From NCBI GenBank assembly GCA_002428325.1, contig DIVR01000035.1:1-8742 (forward strand): a DNA stretch of 8,742 nucleotides, in the 5' to 3' direction. Source of the DNA: a bacterium UBP4_UBA6127 (GTDB lineage: Bacteria > UBP4 > UBA4092). A model generated the notes under the pieces. It saw only the letters and a program-made list of their open reading frames with translations, ran no database searches and had not been told where the DNA came from. This document shows, piece after piece, positions 1-7,751 of the stretch (within the stretch, counting starts at the first letter, position 1; each line of letters opens with the position of its first letter). The translations under genes were made by a program, and so were the position numbers.

Positions 1-879
1 GCGTTTTCTCCGGGCTTCCAGGGCAAACTGGTAATCATGGTATTCCTGGTGGATGAAAAATAAGAAATCAGCCGGGATGATATCCCATCGGGATTGAAGA
101 ATATCTTGTTTCAGGAACATCCTGAAATATTGAAGATTTGTTTTCATTTTTTCCCATAGCCCTCTTTTGGAATCAGGCCGGGGACGATGCAGGTAAAACC
201 ATCGCCAGTAAGTCCTGAAAAGGCTGTATAAGCTGTCTGTCCTTAAATGATACACAATGGAATGAGGGTCATAAGCGATATGGTATCCATTTTCGAGCAG
301 TTGCCTGGAAATATAATAATCCTCATTGTTAGTCCGGTACTCAGGGGTATCTTTATAAAAGCCTACTTCTTTCAGGGCTGGCCTTAGAAAAATGGTATTG
401 TTCCCAAAAAGGTGCATGGGATCGATAATAATCTGGTCACCCTCCCAGAATTGTTTCATGTGGGCGGCCCGCCATCGGTCTGCCATTTTTTTTCTGTTTT
501 TCTCAATTAATTTGCCGCTGACTCCTGCCATTTTATCTTGCTCAAAAAGAGGCATCAATTTTTCGAGCCAATCAGGTTCAGGCACGCAATCCGCATCCAG
601 GGAAGCAACATAATCTGTCTGGGCATTCTGGACTCCGGTATTGCGGACTGCTGCCAGTCCCCGGTTCTGGGTATGCTGGATGACTCGAACGGGTGTAATC
701 CCTTCCTTATTTTGGGATTCATATCGGCGGGCAATTTCCAGGGTCTTATCTTTGGACCCATCATCTATCACCAGGATTTCTTTCACCGGATAGTTTTGGT
801 TACGAATTCCCTCAATGCAGGAATCCAGAAAAGGTTCAACATTATAGGCAGGTATATAGACAGTCACTTCTCGGATCAT
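1..879 (-). CDS. Family 2 (GT-A) glycosyltransferase, C-terminus cut by window edge
   Basis: The minus-strand frame from the ATG at 879-877 stays open for 293 codons to the window edge, so the 3' end is missing. Likely role: cytoplasmic, inverting transfer of a sugar from a nucleotide donor to a glycan acceptor. Seen: the N-terminal IPAYN at residues 9-13, a VIDDGS motif at 37-42, NRG near 72-74, and LDADC at 94-98 carrying the metal-binding DxD (D95, D97). An NED at 185-187 sits where family 2 enzymes carry the catalytic-base ED. A basic, aromatic-rich segment follows (about 218-235, with RTYWRWFY). No transmembrane helix is visible in the part present. The gene starts 13 nt after the stop of the preceding glycosyltransferase and is the last gene seen in the operon. 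No good Shine-Dalgarno lies before the ATG, so translation may depend on coupling. Donor and acceptor cannot be told. The family call is strong. Confidence 0.93.
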   Translation of the reverse strand, partial: MIREVTVYIPAYNVEPFLDSCIEGIRNQNYPVKEILVIDDGSKDKTLEIARRYESQNKEGITPVRVIQHTQNRGLAAVRNTGVQNAQTDYVASLDADCVPEPDWLEKLMPLFEQDKMAGVSGKLIEKNRKKMADRWRAAHMKQFWEGDQIIIDPMHLFGNNTIFLRPALKEVGFYKDTPEYRTNNEDYYISRQLLENGYHIAYDPHSIVYHLRTDSLYSLFRTYWRWFYLHRPRPDSKRGLWEKMKTNLQYFRMFLKQDILQSRWDIIPADFLFFIHQEYHDYQFALEARRKR

Positions 880-892
880 GGATATGGTATTT

Positions 893-2236
893 CTAACCTT
901 TCAATTTTGCAGTCAGCTTATGGTAAATCTTATAGAGGGTTTTCCCTCGGATGGCATCTAAATCAGCTTTGGCTTTTCGCAGGGGGTCATGTTCCCGGTT
1001 CATTCGCTCAATTTCCCGGCTCATGATTTCCATTTCCTTCCCCATGACACCCATTTTCTCATGGGCTTGATACAAGGAATGGCTGACCAGTTTGAACATA
1101 TTATCCTGCTTAGCCAGCTTTTGGGGATTCTCACAATATCGGTGCAGGGGTTCAATCGTAATATCCCAGGTTAATTTTTCCCTGACCAGTTTCTGGGCAT
1201 TTTCTTTATATTGGGGAATTATTTCTGGGTGGTCGAGGATATGCCTTATGGTATCAGCGACTTCCCCCGGGTTTGTGGTATCCACCACCCAGCCTGCCTG
1301 GTATTCTTTCACCAGCAGAGATACATCATTGAATTGGGGGACAATCAGGGGCAATCCACACCATAAATAACAGACTGAACGGATGGGGTAAGCCAGGAAG
1401 CGTTCGTTATTGGGCATCATCAGGTCCGCTGCGACAGAGGTCTTGGCATATTCAGCCATCATCTCTTCATGTTGCAGCATAGCAAACCTTTGAACCCGTT
1501 GGCTTTTGATTAGACGCTCATCAGGATTGCAATAAGTCAGGGGAACATCTTTTAAATAAGGATGGACACTTCCATAGACTTTCAATAATCCTTTCTGCTG
1601 ATTATCCAAAGTCTGAATGACTTCATTCAAGGGGGTGAAAGGGTCCTGCCAAGGCCAGAAGACTCCCCCGAAAACAAACACTGGCTCTTCTGGCACTGCA
1701 TAATCGGGTAATTGGGGTGATAAGGAGACAGGGATTGCTTCTATACATTCTTCTTTGGGATGAATCCCTGCCATGACCATCCAAGTGAGAAAATAGGCTT
1801 TTTGTTTTTCGGTTGCGCAAATGAAGTAGTCGGCCTTGGCGATAGCTTCAAGTTTTGAGATAGAAAATAATTCCAGGTTAAACTGGTCAAAATAGGCATT
1901 TTCCAGCATTAACAACCCAAATAAATCAATTACCAGGGGAATTGTTAATTCCTTTTTTATCTTATTGACATGATGCCATTGGATACAGACCACCACATCG
2001 GGTTTAACGGAATCAATAACATCATCCAGGACCTCATCCCTATGAGTATATTCTTTCAAGAGGGAAGGGAGATTCTCTTTTCCTTCCACAATCTTCTGGG
2101 GCAGGGAATAGATGACTTCATGTCCCCTGGATTTCAGGCCTTCCCCGATTTGCCAGGTTCTGATTCCTCCGCCGGCAATGGGATATCCCAGCCCGGGTAA
2201 CATCTCAGTTGTAAATATCAGGATTTTTTTGCCCAT
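893..2236 (-). CDS. GT-B (GT4-like) glycosyltransferase with C-terminal coiled coil
   Basis: 447 residues; probable retaining GT-B glycosyltransferase. The N-terminal domain opens with a beta strand (KKILIFTTE), a GGGIRTW loop at 22-28 and a GHEV strand start at 38-41, as in GT4 enzymes that begin with a glycine-rich loop. The C-terminal domain shows FVFGGVFWPWQD (187-198) and E278-x7-R286 followed by GLP at 294-296. This aligns with the two upstream glycosyltransferases (GGYNTWTD, E-x7-R, GLP), so it is a diverged member of the same group. The usual second Glu of E-x7-E is Arg. After about residue 385 there is a charged, heptad-like helix rich in Met, Glu, Arg and Lys (about 395-430), ending in a basic LYKIYHKL tail. 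Such tails occur on many surface-glycan glycosyltransferases and may mediate oligomerisation or membrane-surface contact. The start lies 2 nt past the stop of the preceding gene, with AAGG 7 nt upstream of the ATG. Donor and acceptor unknown. Confidence 0.87.
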   Translation of the reverse strand: MGKKILIFTTEMLPGLGYPIAGGGIRTWQIGEGLKSRGHEVIYSLPQKIVEGKENLPSLLKEYTHRDEVLDDVIDSVKPDVVVCIQWHHVNKIKKELTIPLVIDLFGLLMLENAYFDQFNLELFSISKLEAIAKADYFICATEKQKAYFLTWMVMAGIHPKEECIEAIPVSLSPQLPDYAVPEEPVFVFGGVFWPWQDPFTPLNEVIQTLDNQQKGLLKVYGSVHPYLKDVPLTYCNPDERLIKSQRVQRFAMLQHEEMMAEYAKTSVAADLMMPNNERFLAYPIRSVCYLWCGLPLIVPQFNDVSLLVKEYQAGWVVDTTNPGEVADTIRHILDHPEIIPQYKENAQKLVREKLTWDITIEPLHRYCENPQKLAKQDNMFKLVSHSLYQAHEKMGVMGKEMEIMSREIERMNREHDPLRKAKADLDAIRGKTLYKIYHKLTAKLKG

Positions 2237-2238
2237 TT

Positions 2239-3597
2239 TCAGGCCTTTGTCTTCCGGTATTTGGTTTTAAGATAATTTATCATATCATGCAAGGGTTTCC
2301 CTCCCTCGGAAGGAAGGAGATTGGGAGTTGATACGGTCTGGATGCCCGGATGCTGGGCATGATTCAATCGATGGGGGCAGGGTTTTGGATTTTGCATCCA
2401 TTCCCTGAGTTCTCCGGTAGTCACCTTGTAAGTGAAATGATTATATATGTATTCTTTACCTTTTAATCCCGTTTTCTTTAATTCATCCCGATTTTGGCTG
2501 ATGTTTAAAATGGATTCTTTTAGACTTTCGGATTCTCCGACTTTAAAAGTCCAACCTAATCGATTATCCTGAATAATCTGGCTGATTTCAGTCCCCAAGG
2601 TCGTCAATACCGGCAATCCTGTTTTCATCATATGAATCAGCCGGTTTCGGGCTCCGGTGAGAGTCTCATAATTCATATGGTCAATATTGATGCCTAAATC
2701 ACAGTCAAACCAGGTGGCAGGGACTTCCTCAGTGGGAATCCATCCCAATAATCTGAATTTATCCTTATGAGGGGATGCCTGGATTTTTTCCTGAAACCTT
2801 TGATAAGTTGTTTCATCATGGCCGGGAAGACTCCCCCCGGTTGAGAGAAATTTAATCCCCGGATGTTCATTCATGGCCAGGCTTAATCCATTAAAAAGGG
2901 TCTCAATATCGGTCCAGGTGTTATATCCCCCGCTCCAGAGAATGACAAAATCATCATCAGTAGCCCAGCCTTTTCTGAAAGAGGGAATATCCGGGCGGAT
3001 GACTTCTTTCTCTTCAATGGAATTGGGTATCCAATGGGCAAATTCATAATCTATGGTCAGCCGGTTGAGTCTGCCCAGGGTGGCTAATTCGCCCAAAAGC
3101 ATATATTTCTGGGGAATTGAAACAGTTGAAAAAATATCCCCTTTGGAAATAACCGCCAGCTCCTGTTCCCAGAACTCAATCACGGGTTCATTAGACCCGA
3201 TTTTATGGGATTTGGCCTGGGCCTCCGTCATTAGGGCTCCATTCAAATCGGCCCAAAAAGGTTTATCTGATTTTATCCTGGCAGCAAAAGAAGCTGGATA
3301 AGTATTGATTCCTAATAAAACTTCCGGTTGAAATTCATCATATAGCCTCTGGTGAAAGGAAAGGTCCTGAAATACCTCTGGATGATTGACCTGGTAATAA
3401 GTCCAGTGGTCTTTGACAATCTTTTCAAAAGGAGGTTTCTCCGGGTCTCCGGGGATATGGACTGCCACCAGTAAAATCTCATGCCCTTCTTCCAATAAGG
3501 GCTGGATGAAATGCCAGGTCCTGTGTCCCAGTCCATACAGTTTGGAGGTATTATCAATGGGCAGCGGGCAGGCTCCCCAGGCCATGATTTTACTCAT
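2239..3597 (-). CDS. GT-B-like glycosyltransferase, tandem paralogue B
   Basis: 452 residues. Paralogue of the preceding gene (4912-3590) along nearly its whole length: both carry PLP near residues 11-13, RTWHFI at 26-31, GHEILL, WADLNG (115-120), LGELAT (168-173), IPNS (190-193), WSGGYNTWTD (221-230), STGG (252-255), GARNR (315-319) and GLPVL (327-331). The C-terminal half has the layout of a GT-B nucleotide-sugar domain, so a cytoplasmic, GT4-like transferase is likely. The E-x7-E position reads E311-x7-R319. The last 50 residues are the least conserved and end in a basic YLKTKYRKTK tail that may contact the membrane. The start is well supported: AGGAGG lies 8 nt before the ATG, and the ATG overlaps the upstream stop as ATGAGTAA (8-nt overlap), indicating translational coupling. 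Substrate unknown; confidence is high for a glycosyltransferase of this group and low for anything more specific. Confidence 0.87.
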   Translation of the reverse strand: MSKIMAWGACPLPIDNTSKLYGLGHRTWHFIQPLLEEGHEILLVAVHIPGDPEKPPFEKIVKDHWTYYQVNHPEVFQDLSFHQRLYDEFQPEVLLGINTYPASFAARIKSDKPFWADLNGALMTEAQAKSHKIGSNEPVIEFWEQELAVISKGDIFSTVSIPQKYMLLGELATLGRLNRLTIDYEFAHWIPNSIEEKEVIRPDIPSFRKGWATDDDFVILWSGGYNTWTDIETLFNGLSLAMNEHPGIKFLSTGGSLPGHDETTYQRFQEKIQASPHKDKFRLLGWIPTEEVPATWFDCDLGINIDHMNYETLTGARNRLIHMMKTGLPVLTTLGTEISQIIQDNRLGWTFKVGESESLKESILNISQNRDELKKTGLKGKEYIYNHFTYKVTTGELREWMQNPKPCPHRLNHAQHPGIQTVSTPNLLPSEGGKPLHDMINYLKTKYRKTKA

Positions 3598-4912
3598 GGA
3601 ATGAACCTCCTGTTGTGGAGGCTGGTTTAGGGGCTATTAACCGGAAATGGTTATTTAACCGGGGTCTTTCAATCTTCCAGTCAGGGGCATGGCAGGGGGA
3701 TTGGGCCCAATCTCTGAGGGCCAGGGTGGTTTTCTCATAGGTCCAATGGGATAGGACAAACTCCCGGGACAGAATTCCCTTTTGCCGGGTTTCTTCCCGA
3801 TGGCTGGATGCCCATAAGATTTGTTCTGCTAAATCCTGGGGATTGCCTCTTTCAAAGGTATAAAGGACATCGGCTTTCTGCATTTGGTCCGCCACTTCGG
3901 TACCGGTGGTGGATAATACCGGCAGTCCCATTCTCACCATTCCGTTGATTCTGTTTCGGGCGCCAAAGATGACCTCATAATTCAATCCATCAATATTCAG
4001 TCCCAGATTACATTCACTGTACAGGGTGGGGATATCGGTACCCGGCAGCCATCCCATCATATAAAATCTATTTTTATAAGGGGAATCTTCAATAAGCTTC
4101 AGGAAGTTTGGATAAGTAGTATCATCATGTCCGGCGATAGCTCCCCCGGTGGAAACAAACTTGATGGCGGGGTCTTTTTCCATGGCCAGCGATATCCCCT
4201 GGTAAAGGGTCTCAATATCAGTCCAGGTATTATATCCCCCGCTCCAAAGGACCAGAAAATCATCTTGGCTGGCCTGTTTTCCTCTAAGCAGAGGGGTTCC
4301 TATGGCAGGAGGCTGGGGAGAGACTGAATTGGGAATGACATCCAGAAAATCATATCCAAAGGTTTCTTTCATCAATCGGCCGGTAGTGGCAAGTTCTCCC
4401 AGCAAAGCAAACTTTTGAGGTTCTGAGACCACAGAAATTCGATCAGCCCTTTTTAAGACCGGTTCTTCCTGTCCCCAAAAATAGGGCAGGCATCCATCAT
4501 CCTGGACTCGGGCGGCTTTTGCCTGGGCTTCTGCCATTACCCAGCCATTCAAATCAGCCCAGATGGGGACTTGGGTCTTTAGTTTACAGGCCTGGGCGGC
4601 AGCATGGGTATTAATCCCCATTACGGCCTCAGGCTGATACTGGTCATGATGGGCCTGAAGGTAATTCATATCCATAAATACATAGAGTTCATTTACAGAA
4701 TAATAGGTTAAAGGCCCTTGTTCGAACTTTTGGATTTGGGGGAGATTTTCTTCATGGTAAGGGTCAGGCAGCTGCATGGCTATTAACAGGATTTCATGCC
4801 CGTCATCCAGGAGGGGCTTGATAAAATGCCAGGTGCGAAGGGATGACCCGTAAACTTTTATTCGGTTCTCAAAGGGAAGGGGACCCACTCCCAGAACTAA
4901 GAGCCTGCTCAT
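3590..4912 (-). CDS. GT-B-like glycosyltransferase, tandem paralogue A
   Basis: 440 residues from the ATG at 4912-4910; a longer form from 4939 would add nine residues. The shorter start is preferred because MSRLLVLGVGPLP then aligns with MSKIMAWGACPLP of the next gene, RTW falls at residues 26-28 as in both related enzymes, and an AGGGGG lies about 12 nt upstream. Probable cytoplasmic GT-B, GT4-like glycosyltransferase. Motifs from this start: WADLNG (119-124), LGELAT (171-176), IPNS, WSGGYNTWTD (223-232), STGG (254-257), LGLNID, then E313-x7-R321 within YEVIFGARNR, and GLPVL. The Arg replaces the second Glu of the GT4 E-x7-E signature. The 5' end overlaps the end of the radical SAM gene by 44 nt, and the 3' end overlaps the next glycosyltransferase by 8 nt. 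Having two paralogues side by side suggests consecutive transfer of similar sugars onto related acceptors (inference). Confidence 0.86.
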   Translation of the reverse strand: MSRLLVLGVGPLPFENRIKVYGSSLRTWHFIKPLLDDGHEILLIAMQLPDPYHEENLPQIQKFEQGPLTYYSVNELYVFMDMNYLQAHHDQYQPEAVMGINTHAAAQACKLKTQVPIWADLNGWVMAEAQAKAARVQDDGCLPYFWGQEEPVLKRADRISVVSEPQKFALLGELATTGRLMKETFGYDFLDVIPNSVSPQPPAIGTPLLRGKQASQDDFLVLWSGGYNTWTDIETLYQGISLAMEKDPAIKFVSTGGAIAGHDDTTYPNFLKLIEDSPYKNRFYMMGWLPGTDIPTLYSECNLGLNIDGLNYEVIFGARNRINGMVRMGLPVLSTTGTEVADQMQKADVLYTFERGNPQDLAEQILWASSHREETRQKGILSREFVLSHWTYEKTTLALRDWAQSPCHAPDWKIERPRLNNHFRLIAPKPASTTGGSFHE

Positions 4913-6032
4913 GGTCAGTGTTTTCCCCCTTAATGACATTGCCTTTATTATCGAGGAATTTTATATGGAAGGAACGTTCAGTCAGCTTACGCATTCCCCT
5001 TCCCATGCATTGGGCACAGTTAGGGTCTTTTCGGGTGGTATTGACCATTTTCCGGAAGGCCTGATACTTCGCTCCATTCCATATTTCCTCAAAACTCATG
5101 GTGTTCAAGTCGCCCAGCTGGATATCATTGACACAACAGGGGCCGATTTTACCGTCCGCCCGGAAATAAATGAACTCCCAGGGTTCATAACAGGGAATCA
5201 TCTCAATGGAGGCTTCCTCTTTGGCCGATTCATCAAAGGTCTTGGGAATGATCAGTTCAATCCCCAGTTGGGCCGCCTTTTCCCTGAATTGGGGAAATAA
5301 CCGATTGGCTTTTTCTTGTTCATGGAAAAGGGATTCCTGTTCCAGTTCCGGCCGATACACAATCAGGTAATCTCCGGTTATCCGGGGTATCCCCAATGAA
5401 TGGGCTAAATCGATGAACTGGAAAAACTCCTCAATATTCCGGCGGTAGAAAGTATAGGCCAGGGAAATAATGGGATATTCCGAGTTCTTCTCTTTTTTTA
5501 GCCGGGTGAGCTCCTGGATATTTTGGATAATTCGCTTAAACCCTTTCTGTCCCCTGACAAACTGAAAAGTCCCTTCGGTGGCAGAATCCAATGATATAAA
5601 TAATTCATGGAGCTGAAGCTCAATCATTTTCTCAGCGGCTTCCGGATTAATCAGTAACCCATTACTGACATATTTTTTCCGGATATGGGGAGGGATATCG
5701 GCCAGGATATTGAAAAATCTCTTATCGACCAGGGATTCTCCAAACCCAAAAACATTGATTTCTTCCAGGTAGGGATAGATTTCCCTGATTTTGGCCAATA
5801 TGTCATCCGGGATATAGGAACGTTTTCCTTCAAACCAGGATTGGCCGCACATGGGGCAGCGAAGATTGCACTGGTTGGTTATTTCCAGATAGCATCGGGT
5901 AGGGTAAGATTTTAACGATGTGATATTCTTCCGGCTTTCCCGGTTATTGATTTTCTTATTACGGGTAAGGTCCCCGGTCCGAAATACCGTTTCCATAAAT
6001 CGAACCCATTGGGAGAAGATGTTTTCTGGCAT
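4869..6032 (-). CDS. Radical SAM enzyme with C-terminal SPASM-type domain
   Basis: 387 residues. A canonical radical SAM cluster site C55-x3-C59-x2-C62 (CNLRCPMC) follows the strand RCYLEITNQ; it should bind a [4Fe-4S] cluster and cleave S-adenosylmethionine to a 5'-deoxyadenosyl radical. GFGES at 96-100 fits the SAM-contacting GGE-type motif. The C-terminal part holds C281, C299-C300, C339 and C342 in a layout typical of SPASM or twitch auxiliary-cluster domains (CYEPW; RADGKIGPCC; IWNG; CAQC). SPASM enzymes act on peptides, and related proteins dehydrogenate or rearrange sugars and aminocyclitols. Given the four glycosyltransferases downstream and no visible precursor peptide, a role in modifying a sugar or other small building block is a reasonable guess but unproven. 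The ATG lies 5 nt after the upstream stop, with AGGGA about 10 nt before it; M13 is an alternative start. The last 14 or so residues overlap the next gene and are Ser/Gly-rich, so probably unstructured. Confidence 0.9.
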   Translation of the reverse strand: MPENIFSQWVRFMETVFRTGDLTRNKKINNRESRKNITSLKSYPTRCYLEITNQCNLRCPMCGQSWFEGKRSYIPDDILAKIREIYPYLEEINVFGFGESLVDKRFFNILADIPPHIRKKYVSNGLLINPEAAEKMIELQLHELFISLDSATEGTFQFVRGQKGFKRIIQNIQELTRLKKEKNSEYPIISLAYTFYRRNIEEFFQFIDLAHSLGIPRITGDYLIVYRPELEQESLFHEQEKANRLFPQFREKAAQLGIELIIPKTFDESAKEEASIEMIPCYEPWEFIYFRADGKIGPCCVNDIQLGDLNTMSFEEIWNGAKYQAFRKMVNTTRKDPNCAQCMGRGMRKLTERSFHIKFLDNKGNVIKGENTDHEQALSSGSGSPSL

Positions 6033-6037
6033 GCGTT

Positions 6038-7510
6038 TTAATTCCCTGTATATTCAGCGTACATCAGGATAACATCACCCACCTCAGCCCTGTTGATCCG
6101 GGCTCGAATCAGGTCGTTTAACCGGTGTTCTACCCAATATCCGCGGTATGTTTCAATATCGATACCTAAATAGGATTTTACACCAACCACCCGGAAATTG
6201 CATTTTTCCAGGAGATGGGTCAGGGACCGGTTGCCAAAGAAGAACAGATGGTCATGGTCGCTGAACCAGGGAACTCCGGCCAGTAATCGGGGAAGGCTCT
6301 CGGAATTGGGTGTCCGGATAAAGAGTTTTCCTCCTGGTTTAAGCAGCCGGGCAGCCTCCTGAATCGTAGCAAATGGGTTTTCTAAATGCTCAATGACATG
6401 GGTCAGGGTTATCAGTTCAAAAGAGTTATTTTTAAAGTGGGCCTCTTCCAGGGTTCCCTGCCGGACATCAAATCCCATCTCCTGGTCGAATCTGACAGCG
6501 GAGGGAGAGACTTCCACCCCCTGGGCCTGCCAGCCTCGGGTGATGAATTCTGCCATTAACCCGGCGGTAGCGCATCCTAAATCCAGCATTTTCCGGGATT
6601 CTCCCGATTGGTCCTCAAATTCTTTCAATCCCAGAGATTCCAGCCATTGGAAGACCAGGGAGAATTGTTTCCCGGTAGGATGGAATATCTGTTCAGGATT
6701 CTCCTGGGCCAGGGATTCTTTCCATAAGGTCAATATCTTACGGGCCGGTTCCAGGGAAGGCTCAAAATACCGGTCTCCATACCAGGATTGGATTTCCTGG
6801 AAATTAGGGGGATTCTCAACATAAATAATCCGGCAAGTCCGGCATTGCCGTAATTGCCGATGGTTGATGGCATCAGTCTGGAAATATACAATATCCCGGT
6901 TGCCGCATAAGGGGCAGGGGGGGCGAATTCCCAGGTATCTTTTTATCTGTTGCCAGGGATTTCCGGAAGTATCAGGTTTATTATCTTTTTCTGGTATTTC
7001 CCGATCCAGATATTCTTCCACCCATCTTCGGATTCGGGGCAGGGTCAGTTCCGGGTCCTCTTTTAATTCAGATATCGGAAAGGCCAGGAGAAAAGCGGCC
7101 AGAATGCTGAATTCGATTCTGTGGGCGGCCCATCGGTAATGGTCAAAGGTCTTATGACGTTCTCCCAGCCTTTCATACAGAGCTCCCAGGTTCAGATGGA
7201 TGGCAGTCGGCTCCCCAAAAACGGCGGCCTTCTGGTAATGGGGCAGGGCTTCTTCATACCTTCCCAAAGTTACCAGCAGGTTTGCCAGTATTTCATGGCT
7301 TAATTTATCTTCTCCATCTATCGAGATAGCCTGTTTTAATTCTTCCAGGGCATCTTCATATCTCCCCCGATGGAGAGTCCAATCATCAGGATTATGGGCA
7401 TCGAATTTCTTTAACTCTCCTGCCAGATATCCCTTAGGGTGGAAACCTTCAGGTTCCTGGATATATTTTTCTGCTGTTTCTCGATGGGTCATACCCTCTG
7501 CATGCGTCAT
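6038..7510 (-). CDS. TPR / zinc-ribbon / class I SAM-dependent methyltransferase fusion
   Basis: 490 residues in three parts. Residues about 48-130 form helical TPR-like repeats (GRYEDALEELKQAI; GRYEEALPHYQKA; a third beginning LNLGALYERLGE). Residues 199-226 form a zinc ribbon with C199-x2-C202 and C223-x2-C226. Residues about 305-440 are a Rossmann methyltransferase: motif I LDLGCATAG at 309-317, an acidic residue (E333) in VEVS that should bind the SAM ribose, HVIEHL at 371-376, and LLKPGGKLFIRTPN at 389-402. Zinc-ribbon methyltransferases with CPxCG...RCxxC followed by this domain are common in polysaccharide loci. The likely target is therefore a sugar or glycan hydroxyl or carbon, with the TPR part binding a partner (inference). 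First gene of the minus-strand operon. Start uncertain: the ATG at 7510 has no clear Shine-Dalgarno, and the ATG at 7492 (M7) is a credible alternative. Confidence 0.88.
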   Translation of the reverse strand: MTHAEGMTHRETAEKYIQEPEGFHPKGYLAGELKKFDAHNPDDWTLHRGRYEDALEELKQAISIDGEDKLSHEILANLLVTLGRYEEALPHYQKAAVFGEPTAIHLNLGALYERLGERHKTFDHYRWAAHRIEFSILAAFLLAFPISELKEDPELTLPRIRRWVEEYLDREIPEKDNKPDTSGNPWQQIKRYLGIRPPCPLCGNRDIVYFQTDAINHRQLRQCRTCRIIYVENPPNFQEIQSWYGDRYFEPSLEPARKILTLWKESLAQENPEQIFHPTGKQFSLVFQWLESLGLKEFEDQSGESRKMLDLGCATAGLMAEFITRGWQAQGVEVSPSAVRFDQEMGFDVRQGTLEEAHFKNNSFELITLTHVIEHLENPFATIQEAARLLKPGGKLFIRTPNSESLPRLLAGVPWFSDHDHLFFFGNRSLTHLLEKCNFRVVGVKSYLGIDIETYRGYWVEHRLNDLIRARINRAEVGDVILMYAEYTGN

Positions 7511-7735
7511 GATGCTGTTATTCTATCAAAGCTGTAAATCTTAATTAGCATTATTTTTTATGAAGTTATAGTAAAAAAAAGGTATAGATAGAAGAATGTT
7601 GGAAAAATTAAAAGTAATAGGTGAATCACATAGATGGGAAAGTTATTTCATGCAACGTTAATTGATTGAAAAGTATACTAATATTACCTGTTATTTTTAG
7701 TGTATTTAGAGCAAAAGTGTAAATCAACTCAAGAG

Positions 7736-7751
7736 CAATAAGCCTTTATTG
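7736..7751. repeat. 6-bp inverted repeat next to a candidate promoter
   Basis: CAATAA (7736-7741) and TTATTG (7746-7751) are perfect inverted copies separated by GCCT. The right arm runs into the putative -35 box that starts at 7749, so the repeat is placed where a repressor or activator could act. It is short and AT-rich and may be chance. It is too weak, and lacks the T-run, to be a terminator. Confidence 0.3.

Noticed and set aside
538..1026. 162-codon plus-strand open frame
   Set aside because: It lies antisense to the family 2 glycosyltransferase and the end of the GT-B gene, both of which have clear family motifs; its own translation has no domain features.
4911..5300. 129-codon plus-strand open frame
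   Set aside because: Antisense to the SPASM region of the radical SAM gene; no supporting ribosome binding site or motif.
6393..6824. 143-codon plus-strand open frame
   Set aside because: Antisense shadow of the methyltransferase domain, whose SAM-binding motif on the minus strand is unambiguous.
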